Positions 54,583 to 64,000 of a stretch of DNA of 64,000 nucleotides are shown one piece after another. Location: NCBI GenBank assembly GCA_009760855.2, contig WPIO01000002.1:7275001-7339000 (forward strand), given 5' to 3'. The translations under genes and the position numbers were made by a program. Position 1 is the stretch's first letter. Every line of letters starts with the position of its first letter. Source of the stretch: Cristatella mucedo. Its lineage: Eukaryota; Bryozoa; Phylactolaemata; Cristatellidae. Below the pieces are notes generated by a model that did no database searches, was not told where the DNA came from, and saw only the letters and a program-made list of their open reading frames with translations.

Positions 54583-57293
54583 CAGGGGTGTCCAACCTTT
54601 TTGCGTTGTGGGCCACATTTCAAAAATTGCAAATGTCCGGGGGCCACATGTACATTGGCGTAGTTGACCGCATCAGAAAATAAGATCGTAATTTAGTATG
54701 ACTATTACTATTATACTTGATAAATAGACCGCAATACAATAGTATTTTTTAGCATAATTATAATTAAAAATTAAAAATAATAAGTAATAAAAATGTAATC
54801 ATGTGTCCTGGAAAATAATTCTATAGATATTATGGCCAATCTTTTACTTTTGGATTTTTATTTTAATAACATGACAGAAACTTATAAAACATACAAAATT
54901 ACATGACAAGGACTAACATAATATTAATGTCTTCGGATTAATTAAATGCCACAGGTATTTAATGTCTTCTGCACTGCAGGCATCAATGAGATATTTGGCA
55001 TTGTTTCTGTTTGCATAAAAAGTCGACATCTGCTGCAACAGTGGATGTGGCAATTCTAAGGATTCCTGATAAAGGTTCATCTGTGAGAACGGATCGAGTC
55101 TTTGTTTTCACATTTTTCAGTCTGGAAAAAAGCTGTTCACAGCAATATGTGCTGCCAAAAAGTGCAATATACCTGCGAGCATGTTTGGCTAGGTTAGGAA
55201 AAGACTCTGATGAAACATACTGCTTGTAAAAGGTAACAAGGTCATGCTGATCATAAGCAGTTTTTAAATTGCTGTCATTATGAATGTCGATTAGTTCGAG
55301 TTGAAAATCATCAGGTGCATCAGAGGGATCTATATTAAATGGATTACTAATCATGTTCATGTCATCCGAACGTTGTTGGAAATCCTGAAACCTCTCTTTG
55401 AATTCATCAACAAGTTTGCTAACAAGAGTGGAGTACTTCATATGAGCCAGCGTTTCAGGCGATCTTGTTGCTAGTGTTGTGAAATGTAACAGTTTCTTCT
55501 GATCTAAGTGTTTCCGGAAAAGTTTCAGCTTTTGCACAAACGCGACTACACACTGATTCATTTTATGGACCAGTTGATCCTTACCTTGGAGTTTGACATT
55601 AAGATCTGCAAGATGTTTGGTCATGTCCACCAAAAAAGCCAAGTCATTCAACCACTGCTGGTCATCGAGGAAGCCAACATCTTTTCCCTTTTCTGTCATA
55701 AATGTTTTATTTCGTCCCGAATTGACCAAAACCTGGCTAACGTGTTTGCTCTTCTTAGCCAACGGACTTGGCAGAAATAAATAACATCACAATGATCTGA
55801 TCCTAGCTCTTCAAGGAAAGCCTGAAATTGTCTGTGGTTAAGCGCACGAGACCTTATCGCATTGACTGTTGAAACTACATTGTTCATTACATGTTGCATG
55901 CTCAAGACCTTTGCACATAGCTGTTCTTGGTGGGTGATGCAGTGATGACTGACAATTTTGTGAGGTACTAATTTTACCATTAAAGATACAAATCCATTGT
56001 GTCTACATGTCATTGAAGGGGCTCCGTCTGTGGTTAAACCAATCAATTTAGTTTCAGGAAGATTAAATTTTTTGAGGACCCTCTTGACCTGATCCAAAAT
56101 ATCCCTCCCCGTTGTAGTGCCTTTCATTGAACATATATCCAACAGTTCTTCGATAATGACAAACTTTCCTGTTACTCCGCGTACAAACACCGACAGTTGA
56201 GCCGTATCGCTTTTGTCCATGCTTTCGTCGAGCGCAAGAGAATAAAATTCGCATTCAGCAAGTCTTTTAGTGAGACTTTCCTCTATGTTGGATGCGAGCT
56301 CGTCAACTCTTCTCGCAACCGTTTGATGAGAAAGACTGACTTTCTCTACTTCTGACTTCTTTTCTGGACAGACCACACCAGTAAACAGCCTGGAGCATTT
56401 CTTAACAAATCCACCATCGCAAAATGCTTTCCCCCGCTTAGCTATAGCTTCAGCTATTAAAAAACTTACTTTGGTTGAAGCCTCAGACTTGTTGCTGACT
56501 GCTGTAAACAATGACTGCTGTCCGATGACGCTCTGTTTCAACGAGTTCACGCGATCAATTCGAAGTTGACCAGTCAGGCTGTTGTACCTTCGCCATGCTT
56601 TGTTGAAAAATGTCGCATAACATTGTACTCCTTTGCAACGGCAATTGTTTCTTGGCATATTAGGCACATTATCCTACCGAAGCGTTCTATTACAAAATAG
56701 TCTACAGTTCAAGATGCTTTGATAAGTCTTCCTTCTGCGTCAATTTTTTGTTTTTTGCTAGTATTCACATTCGCTGCCATTTTTCTCTGTGAAATAAAAA
56801 AACAGATCAGTTACGAATTGATTAATTTATATTTTATCACAGCAATATCTTAGTATTAGTAAGTAAGTTAAGCAATACGCGTTTTTTGAAAAACCTACCC
56901 GACTGATTCCAGTTCGTGCAGCAGCAGCTGAGAAACGGCTCTTTTTTTCTATCCACAGTGTGAAACAGCTAATTCCGCTTGCGGAAGCGTTATAAATGTG
57001 ATCGTAACGGCGCTGCTGTAGCACAAATATATTACCCCTTCCCGCCAAAATGTTCACATGAAGGCTAGCAAAATAAATCGATTTTTTTACCTTCACGCGA
57101 AAATAGCCATTCGGACACCCTCACGCTTCACGCGCGCGTGAAGTACATCACAGCGCCTTATATCGCCGTTTGTAATGATTAAAAATTAGCGAAAAACATG
57201 GTGACAAATATTTTTGGGATAACGTTGCGGGCCGCATAGAAGACCTCGACGGGCCGGGTTGTGGCCCGCGAGCCACGTGTTGGACACCCCCTG
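54583..57293 (-). mobile_element. hAT (Charlie-like) DNA transposon, complete ends, dead transposase
   Basis: 2,711 bp with ends CAGGGGTGTCCAACCTTTTT and, reversed, CAGGGGGTGTCCAACACGTG. It is flanked by a perfect 8-bp duplication CCATAAAG (54,575-54,582 and 57,294-57,301). This is the hAT signature, and the ends recall the Charlie8 group, from which the GTF2IRD2 transposase domain derives. It lies inside the Polinton polymerase gene, so it arrived later. Confidence 0.92.
54983..56779 (-). pseudogene. hAT transposase with BED finger (GTF2IRD2/Charlie8-like)
   Basis: The minus strand starts at an ATG at 56,779 (MAANVNTSKKQKIDAEGRLI) and has a BED-type finger (MCLICQETIAVAKEYNVMRH, FSTKH). It continues with YNSLTGQLRIDRVNSLKQSV. 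The catalytic domain has FYSLALDESMDKSDTAQLSV (first Asp), KLIGLTTDGAPSMT (second Asp), VSHHCITHQEQLCAKVL and CQVRWLRR. The C-terminal dimer domain has RRYIALFGSTYCCEQLFSRL (catalytic Glu) and ends QISH. It is dead: a stop (TGA) replaces the expected Trp about 25 codons in, one frame change lies near 56,590 just after the BED finger, and a second lies near 55,700-55,760 where the 323- and 259-codon frames overlap. Otherwise it is nearly full length. Confidence 0.88.
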
Positions 57294-58639
57294 CCATAAA
57301 GTTTTTGAATATTCTCTAAAGCAACAAAGATCAGCAGTTCCATCTTTTGTATTCTTTGCTTTTGGCATTTTTATTCTTGACTTTTCATCATTTCCTTTCT
57401 TGCATACTTCAATATGTGAATCTAACTTATTTTGTGAATAAAATCTACACAAACATTTTTTACTGGTTAACTGAGTGCCATGGCCTTTTGAACTTCTGCA
57501 TAGACCAATAAAGTTTCTAATAATAACATAATGCAAGTTAGTTTTCTCTTTATTGCTAAATAATAGATGATCCAAGTGTTTCTCTTTTTTTCATCAACAA
57601 CTATAAGTGGGCTTAGACTTTTATTGTCATATTGAAAAACATTTATTGAAATATTAAACAGATCTGATAATACTAGAAAATCGCTAACATTCAAAGCGTG
57701 AGAAGGATAACATTACATTACTCCTCTAACTTTGAAAATAAGTGAGAATAATACTCAAATAGTACTTGATTTAGATCTGCAATTGATTCTGGATGATTAT
57801 CTCTCCAATGTATAAATCGTAAAACGCACCATAGAGCACAACGGTTATCGGATTCATTTTTTATGTTAACAGTAGATCTCTTATTTTCTAACCTAGCAGG
57901 TATTGGCAGATAACTTCCACCAAAACGATGTCCTAAAATAAGTAAACTTTGCAAACAAAGCATTAATGCCAACTAAACTCCAACTAGATCCTTTTTCCAA
58001 CCATTCTTCACCTCTTTCAATGAAAGAAACAAATTGCATTCTAATTATTTTATCAATATCTGAAATTCTATTTGTCTTTGCATTGCTTACTCCAGCAAAT
58101 GATTGGTAGTTAGAAGCAGCTTTCTCTTCGGCAAGAATAGGAGATACAACCGGTGTTCATTTTAAATCGCTCTTAGTCTTAAGTAATTCTCTTACTTCTC
58201 TTTTCAAGTCATCGCTTGTTATGTCAAATACTCTATCAAAATCCTCTTCATTTCTTTTCAAAACAACATACTCGTAATCCATGAACTTCCCATCTGATGA
58301 CATACTGCCTAAAAACCAACCAGTTTCTTCTATCCTCACTAGTCTTCTTGCTTCTTTTTCAAAAGACCAACGCTTATTCTTTATTTCTTTCTTATTAAAG
58401 GGAATTTTCTTTACTTTTATTAGGAACGCGTTGCAAACTGGCTATCATAGTGTCTAAACTAGTCTTTGACGAAGGATATTTAGGAAGAAGGCCTGTTCTT
58501 TTTCTAACCTCTTCTCTAATACGTCTTGCGTGTTCACCCGATTTTTTACCCTTCCGCCGCATAAAATCGTTGTTTTCTGAGACATTTACATAATGTAAAA
58601 AATGTTTCTTTAAATCAAATTATCAACTGAGTTTTAAAA

Positions 58640-58644
58640 TTTTT

Positions 58645-58690
<46 letters not shown>
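58640..58690. repeat. AT microsatellite at the inner edge of the right terminal repeat
   Basis: An uninterrupted AT run of about 40 bp. The left terminal repeat has a much shorter AT run at the matching place, so this tract expanded after insertion or differed from the start. Confidence 0.9.
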
Positions 58691-58692
<2 letters not shown>

Positions 58693-58840
58693 TAAGTTTG
58701 GTGGAATACGTAGAGTACTATGCTTTTGAATGCTATGAAGACTAGGGACTTGAGCGAGCACGAGACAAGCGAACGGAGTGAGCTTGCTGATGCGCCAAGG
58801 TCGAGCCCTAGGCTACATAACATTCAAAAACATGCTACTC
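58680..58840 (-). repeat. Right terminal inverted repeat
   Basis: This is the mirror copy of the left terminal repeat. It begins inside an AT dinucleotide run and ends CATGCTACTC. It shares the internal CGAGCACGAGACAAGCGAAC block and the CCTAGGCTACATAACATTC arm. Confidence 0.88.
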
Positions 58841-59881
58841 GCTGCAAGTGTGAACAAACGTGTTAGTTGGTCGGTCGGCTTCCGCAGTCCCGCCGTTGTA
58901 CCGACTCGAATCCAACAGTACGAGTGTACACCGTAAAAGATCCGGCTATTTAGCTGAGTAACAGGTTGGCTAGTCGGAGTCGACTTCTACCACAGCCGAG
59001 AGCTTCTTCAGCCGAAAGACGCCAACTCACGGGGGGGGGGCACAAAAACGCTACACGGTGAACGCGGAATATACAAGTCACAACAATGAGCATGCTATCC
59101 AGCTCCACTCGGGCCTTGGGGCACTCGCTGCCTTGCGTGCGTGGCCGCATCACCGGAGCACGCCTGCACCCATCCAGGTGCATAACTCGGCGAGACCGGG
59201 AGCTTCCCAAACCACGACGTACTCGGTAAACTTCTCTTACCAAAGAGCCCCAGTGACCTTTCGTTACCGCACATCCAGCCTTGCCCCTGGGTCACACCCC
59301 GGGCTAGCCGGCGACCGATACCAGACTACAGCCAACCAAACCTAGCCTGGGTACATACTTGTAGGCACCTTCATTTCCTTGCTATGGCCTACATTGCCGA
59401 AGTACTTGGTAATCAGGATAACCATCGATCTACCTGCTCTTCCGACTTCTGATTCTTTTAAAAAGGAAAGATGCGGCTACCCTGTTACTATTGTTATTGT
59501 TATTGATTGATGGAGACGCTCGCAGGACTTGCAGCCAACGAGCGCCACGCGCCCACTCAGCCCGCCGGGACGTCCGTCACGTCCACGGCCGGCGCGAGCG
59601 CGCCGACTGTGGGCTGGCCCGTCAGGCCCCACAGACGGTCTGAGCCGTCAGTCCTTTGCCAGTCCGTCGTCAATTCTGTACCGTACATAGGCAGCCCGCA
59701 CCTCACCCATATATAATTGTATGAGCGCCGGTATTTATACCTCGACAAGCTACCGAGCGTTGTTAAGAGTGTCGCTTTGTCTCCCCTTGCTATCGTATTT
59801 GACTAACCCATTTCATATGTTAGCTGTGGCCGATGGTAACGGCTACACAGCAGCGTGTTCAGGATGGTTAAGATAATTTAT
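58841..59881. other. No recognisable gene; return to host composition
   Basis: GC content rises sharply after the right terminal repeat. A G run of nine lies near 59,033-59,041. Frames at 58,950-59,345 and 59,507-59,716 are open on both strands with low-complexity products, so I call no gene. Confidence 0.4.
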
Positions 59882-60045
59882 TTGTATAAGGCTCTAAGAG
59901 AAATTAATCTCTATTCAGGCACTTCACCTATTCCTCGGGGCTCGAGCATACGACCTCTGCCAGACCTCGGTCGGAACCTCTGCCAGACCTCGGTCGGGGC
60001 GAGCACCTTAACTGCTGGACCAGCACCTTAACCACTAATGTACTC
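59882..60045 (-). mobile_element. SINE-A, inverted, with an internal duplication
   Basis: It reads GCTCTAAGAGAAATTAATCT, CTATTCAGGCACTTCACC, then the reversed B box region (CCTCGGGGCTCGAGCATACG) and GAGCACCTTAACTGCTGGAC. The segment CCTCTGCCAGACCTCGGTCG occurs twice in a row, a duplication particular to this copy. Confidence 0.7.
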
Positions 60046-60234
60046 GATTGCCCGTCAGAGGCTGGTGACTCCCAGCTTGCTAGCTCCTGTCTCAAGCTGG
60101 CTGCTGCTGTTCTCAACCGGCTGCACAGCGGTCTGAGAAGACGTAGCGAGTATAGGGTGCTACCGAGTTTTACCCCAGCACGCGGCACCACTTCTGTTTT
60201 GAGCCGCCTAGATGTAACCAACGGTCGAAAGTCT

Positions 60235-61040
60235 CCCTCTCTCCCTCCCTCCCTCTCCCTCCCTCCCTCTCCCTCCCTCCATCTCTCCCTCCCTCTCTCC
60301 CTCCCTCTCTCCCTCCCTCTCTCCCTCCCTCTCTCCCTCCCTCCCTCTCTCCCTCCCTCCATCTCTCCCTCCCTCCATCTCTTCCTCCCTCCCTTCCTCC
60401 CTCCCTCTCTCCCTCCCTCCCTCTCTCCCTCCCTCCCTCTCTCCCTCCCTCCCTCTCTCCCTCCCTCCCTCTCTCCCTCCCTCCCTCTCTCCCTCCCTCC
60501 CTCTCTCTCCCTCCCTCCCTCTCTCCCTCCCTCCCTCCATCTCTTCCTCCCTCCCTCCCTCCCTCCCTCCTTCCCTCTCTACCACGCTCTCTCCCTCCCT
60601 CCCTCTCTCCCTCTCTCCCTCCCTCCCTCCCTCCCTCCCTCCCTCCCTCCCTCCCTCCCTCCCTCCCTCCCTCCCTCCCTCCCTCCTTCCCTCTCTCCCA
60701 CGCTCTCTCCCTCCCTCCCTCTCTCCCTCTCTCCCTACCTCCCTCTTTCCCTCTCTCCCTCTCTCCCTCTCTCCCTCCCTCCCTCCCTCCCTCTCTCCCT
60801 CCCTCCATCCATCCATCCATCCATCCATCCATCCATCCGTCCGTCCGTCCGTCCGTCCGTCCGTCCGTCCGTCCGTCCGTCCGTCCGTCCGTCCGTCCGT
60901 CCGTCCGTCCGTCCGTCCGTCCGTCCGTCCGTCCGTCCGTCCGTCCGTCCGTCCGTCCGTCCGTCCGTCCGTCCGTCCGTCCGTCCGTCCGTCCGTCCGT
61001 CCGTCCGTCCATCCGTCTATCCATCCATCCATCCATCTGT
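60235..61040. repeat. Compound tetranucleotide microsatellite (CCCT, CCAT, CCGT)
   Basis: About 570 bp of CCCT/CTCT-type units are followed by about eight CCAT units (60,807-60,837), about 43 nearly pure CCGT units (60,838-61,008), and a closing set of CCAT and CTAT-like units. Frames on both strands stay open through it (Ser-Val-Arg-Pro and Asp-Gly-Arg-Thr strings), which is a by-product of the four-base period and not evidence of a gene. Confidence 0.95.
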
Positions 61041-61929
61041 CTATCTCTCTATTTCTTTCTGTGGAGTTTTCTTGTTTATAGGCTAACTTCGAGGCTCAAT
61101 TACCGCCGCTGCCATCAAACCAAGTTGCCATCGCATGAAGCTGACGTGGCGTGGCTACTTTTGTTTTGCCAGTCGAACTGTTCCGAAAATTCACGGTGTT
61201 TTGGTAATTATGAGCGTCAGTCCTCACTTCTTAGCATTCTTCGAGGCCCCGCAATTCGACCTCCCACATTCGACCATCGTCCACTGACTTCGAACGGGAC
61301 ACCGCTTGCGAGAAAGTTTGGTAGAGCGCAGGCTCATGCGTGAGCAACTCAGCAACGTATATTTAGTGATAATAATTAGGCTACCGGGTTTATGAATGAC
61401 CACCGACGTGGCAGGTTATGTGAGCCGCAGTGCTGCCGTGAAGCCATTCACTAGTCAAAGGTCGAGAAAATTACAACAGTTTAATACCACAACCAACAAA
61501 AAAACGGGGACTGTATCAAATACGGACCAAGAATAAGCAACCAATGGGTCCAATATATCGTAGTCCAAAAAGATCAATATTGGCTGAGCGAGCCATCCCG
61601 CATACTAGTTTTAATATTACTGGCTTCTCGTCATGATCATGCTCGATCAGCGTAGCTGGTGTGGCCTTGGCAGAGGCTTACTAGCCTAAGTGCAGCCAAT
61701 AAGAAGTGGTCTGCGGCTCCGAAAAGATCCGGTGTCCTGAGTCATTCAGTGCTGCTCTGCAGGTCAAGGTGAAGTCACCCGGCACAGTGGCTCCAAAGCG
61801 GATTCAGCCAACAGGTTATTCGGGAGAGGACCCGACTGGAGCAAGCCTCTTTTGGCGACAGTCTGCCGGGCAAAAATATGCTGAAGGGCTGCTGTCACAA
61901 ATATAATTGAAAAAATATGAGTTGATTTT
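61041..61929. other. No recognisable gene
   Basis: Short frames without domains. The segment at 61,490-61,560 is A-rich. No repeat family was assigned. Confidence 0.45.
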
Positions 61930-62095
61930 AACAGCTTCATTTGCATAGCGGCAGTAGAGCCACACCGGTTATCACAACCGCTTGCAGTTGGCAATAAACG
62001 ATCGCCTACAGCAGGATTCGAACAAAGAAAAAGAAGAACGCGAAGAGCGAGCACTCGATCTCCTGGGCTATCCCGGCCATTAATTAGCCTGTTGC
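61930..62095 (-). mobile_element. SINE-B, inverted and diverged
   Basis: In the minus direction it carries TCGAATCCTGCTGTAGGCGA (B box to the GGGCGA block), TCGTTTATTGCC, GCAAGCGGTTGTGATAACCG and GGCTCTACTGCCGCTATGCA, then GCTGTTAAAATCAAC. The order is the same as in 38,138-38,317. Confidence 0.65.
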
Positions 62096-62309
62096 GAGTC
62101 TGCCTATAGCATCTCGCCGAAATTCCATGCACTTTCCCTAGAGCGCCAATGTTGATCTTGCTTGCCGCATTTTGTCTCTCGTCGTCTGGTGCATCGCATT
62201 CCTGAGGTCTCTGCCGACTTTTCGCGCCTTGAGGTACCGCTGCCCACGCTGGTGAGGTTTAGGTGGACATGGCGATTCAGCTGGACAACTCTGGCCGGTC
62301 TGCTGACAA

Positions 62310-62380
62310 TAATAGAGCATTTGTATGGCACTCTCGGAGAACCTAACATTCTCTTCCTAGGCACTAGCTTACCCTTTCTT
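62310..62380 (-). repeat. LINE-A tail scrap, inverted
   Basis: CAATAATAGAGCATTTGTAT is followed by GGCACTCTCGGAGAACCTAA and CATTCTCTTCCTAGGCACT, which is the family tail. The SINE-A tail is related, so it could also come from that family. Confidence 0.5.
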
Positions 62381-62385
62381 TTCTT

Positions 62386-62387
<2 letters not shown>

Positions 62388-62428
<41 letters not shown>
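62388..62428. repeat. CA microsatellite
   Basis: About twenty CA units followed by CTCCCCCGCC. Confidence 0.95.
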
Positions 62429-62429
<1 letters not shown>

Positions 62430-63369
62430 CCCCGCCTCCTAGGATCACGAGCGCACGACACGCCTGGGGTGAAGCGGCTGGCAGAGTTGGACATCCCTCG
62501 ATTTCCTTTTGAGCTTTTCCGGTCAGCCAATCGGCATTGTCTTTAGGGTGGCTGCTGCTGCTGGTTCGGAAAAGATGTACTGATGAGCATGCGAAGCAGT
62601 CTCTTTGGTTTTCTTCGTAGCTGGCACATCAACGTTTAAAGCGCGTCTCCCGAGTGCCGTCGGGCGAGTTTATTGGGGAAAGCTCTCTGACAGTCTGAGT
62701 TTGCTGCGTCAAGTTCAATTTCGTACGATGGGTTGACCAAATACGCGGCAATACTATCCTAATAGGAACGCAGGGTTTTAAGTTGGATGTCCTTCGAGCA
62801 AGCCTGAGACTCCCTGGCGGAGCTTACCCTCGCTAACGGATGGTATGAGAGCTATGGCGGCTCCGGCCTTGTCAATGGTGCGTTGTTAGCCCTCTTCTGT
62901 GGTGACAGCGACCGTGCGTCGAGCCCATCAAACCTTGGTAACCTTGGAGCACAGGGCGGCTGTTGAAGGCACAACTGAAACAAACACGGCCTCCAACGGG
63001 GCCTGGCGGCAACAGTTTCTTTGGTGGGAATGTGTTCCTCGGTGGTTACGGCGAGAACCTGAGCTATATCTCCATGCCATATACAGGTCACGTACGCCAG
63101 ACGCACTGGGTTCTTCTCTGCCCCCCATGAGCTCATTTTTGTTGGTTGCTGTCACAGAGGCGTCCTTCGTTGGCGTCGATGCATCCTGACCGAGCCCCCC
63201 CCCCCCCGCATCGAATCCCTACCTAGCGCCAAGCCTACCTAGACACCAGGACAGCAGCAGCTAGCACACTGCACAGTCTCCAAGTTGCACTTAGCTGCTT
63301 ATCGCTGGAGGCTGCGGTGTCTTCGGAGTTCCTTGGTCGCCATCTGGTGGCGGCCCTGTAGCACGGAGC
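62429..63369. other. No recognisable gene
   Basis: Open frames at 62,852-63,189 overlap on both strands without domains. A run of 13 C lies near 63,197-63,209. Confidence 0.4.
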
Positions 63370-63423
63370 CCTCTCCCTCTCCCCCTCCCTCTTCCCCTCC
63401 CCTCCCCCTCCCCTCCCCTCCCC

Positions 63424-63495
<72 letters not shown>

Positions 63496-63808
63496 CCCTC
63501 CCCCTCCCCCCCCCTCCCCCTCCCTCTCCCTCTCCCTCTCCCTCTCCCTCTCCCTCTCCCTCTCCCTCTCCCTCTCCCTCTCCCTCTTCCTCACCCTCTC
63601 CCTCTCCCTCTCCCTCACCCTCTCCCTCTCCCTCTCCCTCTCTCTCTCCCTCTCCCTCTCCCTCTCCCTCTCCCTCTCCCTCTCTCTCTCTCTCTCTCCC
63701 TCTCCCTCTCCCTCTCCCTCTCCCTCTCCCTCTCCCTCTCCCTCTCCCTTTCCCTCTCCCTCTCCCCTCCCTCTCCCTCTCCCTCTTCCCCTCCCTCTCC
63801 CTCTCCCT
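63370..63808. repeat. Polypyrimidine tract: CCCTCT units with a 66-base C run
   Basis: About 440 bp with almost no purines on the plus strand. The poly-C core is at about 63,427-63,492 and is followed by CCCTCT hexamer-like units to the end. Such sequence can form triplex or, on the other strand, G-quadruplex structures. The long Pro/Ser and Arg/Glu frames here are spurious. Confidence 0.95.
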
Positions 63809-64000
63809 CCGTCAACTTTGAAGACTAGATAGATGCGACCGCCAGCCGTGTGCAAACAGTCCTCGGGTTTCCTTGAAGAAATGCTCGTGCAGGCACGGCC
63901 GCTCGAAGTTGGCGCCCTCCCTAAAGTAGGCTGCCGGCCACGTGCTTGGCTACGCGCCGCGTCAGGCGGAGCAAGAGCAGCTGCTCAAATGCCGATCCTG
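63809..64000. other. No recognisable gene
   Basis: A short GC-rich end of the window with nothing recognisable. Confidence 0.4.

Larger units (their letters stand above)
51850..58580 (-). pseudogene. Polinton part: protein-primed DNA polymerase B relic, split by a hAT element
   Basis: On the minus strand from the right terminal repeat inward come an N-terminal part with RIEETGWFLGSMSSDGKFMD, then KNESDNRCALWCVLRFIHWR (the N.DN.CFLW..LR block of Polinton polymerases) and KKCLCRFYSQNKLDSHIEVC (a zinc finger). After the hAT insertion come CNLAVKCRGLAHASCNLNV, the palm region LNKPVYLGFAILEMSKMIMQ, then KVTIAYTDTD (polymerase motif C) and VNKCLSHSDYLGCLRTDYD near the C-terminus. About 4 kb of coding-type DNA without the insertion fits the 1,100-1,300-residue family. 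It is broken. Confidence 0.8.
33391..58840. mobile_element. Polinton/Maverick-type virus-like element, broken
   Basis: An AT-rich block of 25.4 kb (about 22.6 kb without later insertions) lies between inverted terminal repeats. It contains the hallmark Polinton set: retroviral-type integrase near the left end, packaging ATPase, adenain-type protease, double-jelly-roll capsid protein and a protein-primed DNA polymerase B near the right end. To these it adds PLA2-domain, YqaJ exonuclease, AP2/HNH and fibre genes. Genes lie on both strands, mostly minus. It is broken, with several dozen breaks by eye. The repeats at its ends are about 90% alike by hand count, and three host transposable-element insertions followed, so it is an old but not ancient insertion. 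Confidence 0.9.

Noticed and set aside
33391-58840. A reassigned genetic code in the AT-rich element, because many in-frame stops fall inside otherwise well-conserved protein segments.
   Set aside because: All three stop codons are involved and they fall where different residues are expected, which fits ordinary decay better than one reassigned codon. No matching tRNA gene was seen.
33391-58840. Contamination by a phage, bacterium or linear mitochondrial plasmid, suggested by the fibre repeats and AT richness.
   Set aside because: The block carries a SINE and a LINE tail of families also found in the host flanks, plus a hAT transposon, and its gene set is that of Polintons.
33330-58900. A 6-bp target-site duplication next to the Polinton ends.
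   Set aside because: The bases directly outside the two terminal repeats do not match in any of the registers tried.
60157-61086. Long open frames with Ser-Val-Arg-Pro or Asp-Gly-Arg-Thr repeats.
   Set aside because: They are a by-product of a four-base microsatellite without stop codons in several frames.
63235-63855. Long Pro/Ser-rich and Arg/Glu-rich frames.
   Set aside because: They come from the polypyrimidine tract and do not look like proteins.
1-64000. CRISPR arrays, bacterial operons or riboswitches.
   Set aside because: No regularly spaced direct repeats, ribosome-binding patterns or operon layout were seen, and introns and SINEs show this is animal nuclear DNA.

Overview
The window looks like nuclear DNA of an invertebrate animal; the phylum cannot be read from it. 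The evidence is a spliced cation-transporter gene with multi-kilobase introns, many truncated non-LTR retrotransposon (LINE) fragments of an L2/CR1-like kind, tRNA-derived SINEs, a Tc1/mariner relic, a hAT transposon, long microsatellites and a large Polinton-like element. Exon borders, repeat limits and families were read by eye, with no database search.

Left part (1-33,390): moderate GC and gene-poor. The one recognisable host gene is a cation diffusion facilitator (Mn-type CDF/SLC30-like transporter). Six exons lie between 7,175 and 17,375 (+), and the first exon or exons were not found. Its two large introns hold LINE pieces. A GC-rich 232-codon open frame at 23,222-23,920 and a 92-codon frame at 26,836-27,114 are possible small genes of unknown function. 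Most of the rest is repeat debris from two LINE families, called here LINE-A (tail of TTA-type repeats) and LINE-B, and two SINE families. SINE-A shares its 3' tail with LINE-A; SINE-B has a different tail.

Centre (33,391-58,840): an AT-rich island of about 25.4 kb bounded by inverted repeats of about 160 bp that are roughly 90% alike. It is a Polinton/Maverick-type virus-like fossil. Recognisable parts are a retroviral-type integrase, YqaJ exonuclease, major capsid protein, three tandem related minor structural genes, packaging ATPase, adenain-type protease, a PLA2-domain protein, an AP2/HNH endonuclease, two phage-like fibre genes and a protein-primed DNA polymerase B. It is broken, with several dozen breaks by eye. 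A SINE has landed in the capsid gene, a scrap of LINE-A tail lies beside the ATPase gene, and a 2.7 kb hAT transposon with an 8-bp target duplication sits inside the polymerase gene. These insertions show that it is resident host-genome DNA and not a contaminating virus or bacterium.

Right part (58,841-64,000): no recognisable gene. It holds SINE copies, a compound CCCT/CCAT/CCGT microsatellite of about 0.8 kb, a CA repeat, and a polypyrimidine tract with about 66 consecutive C.
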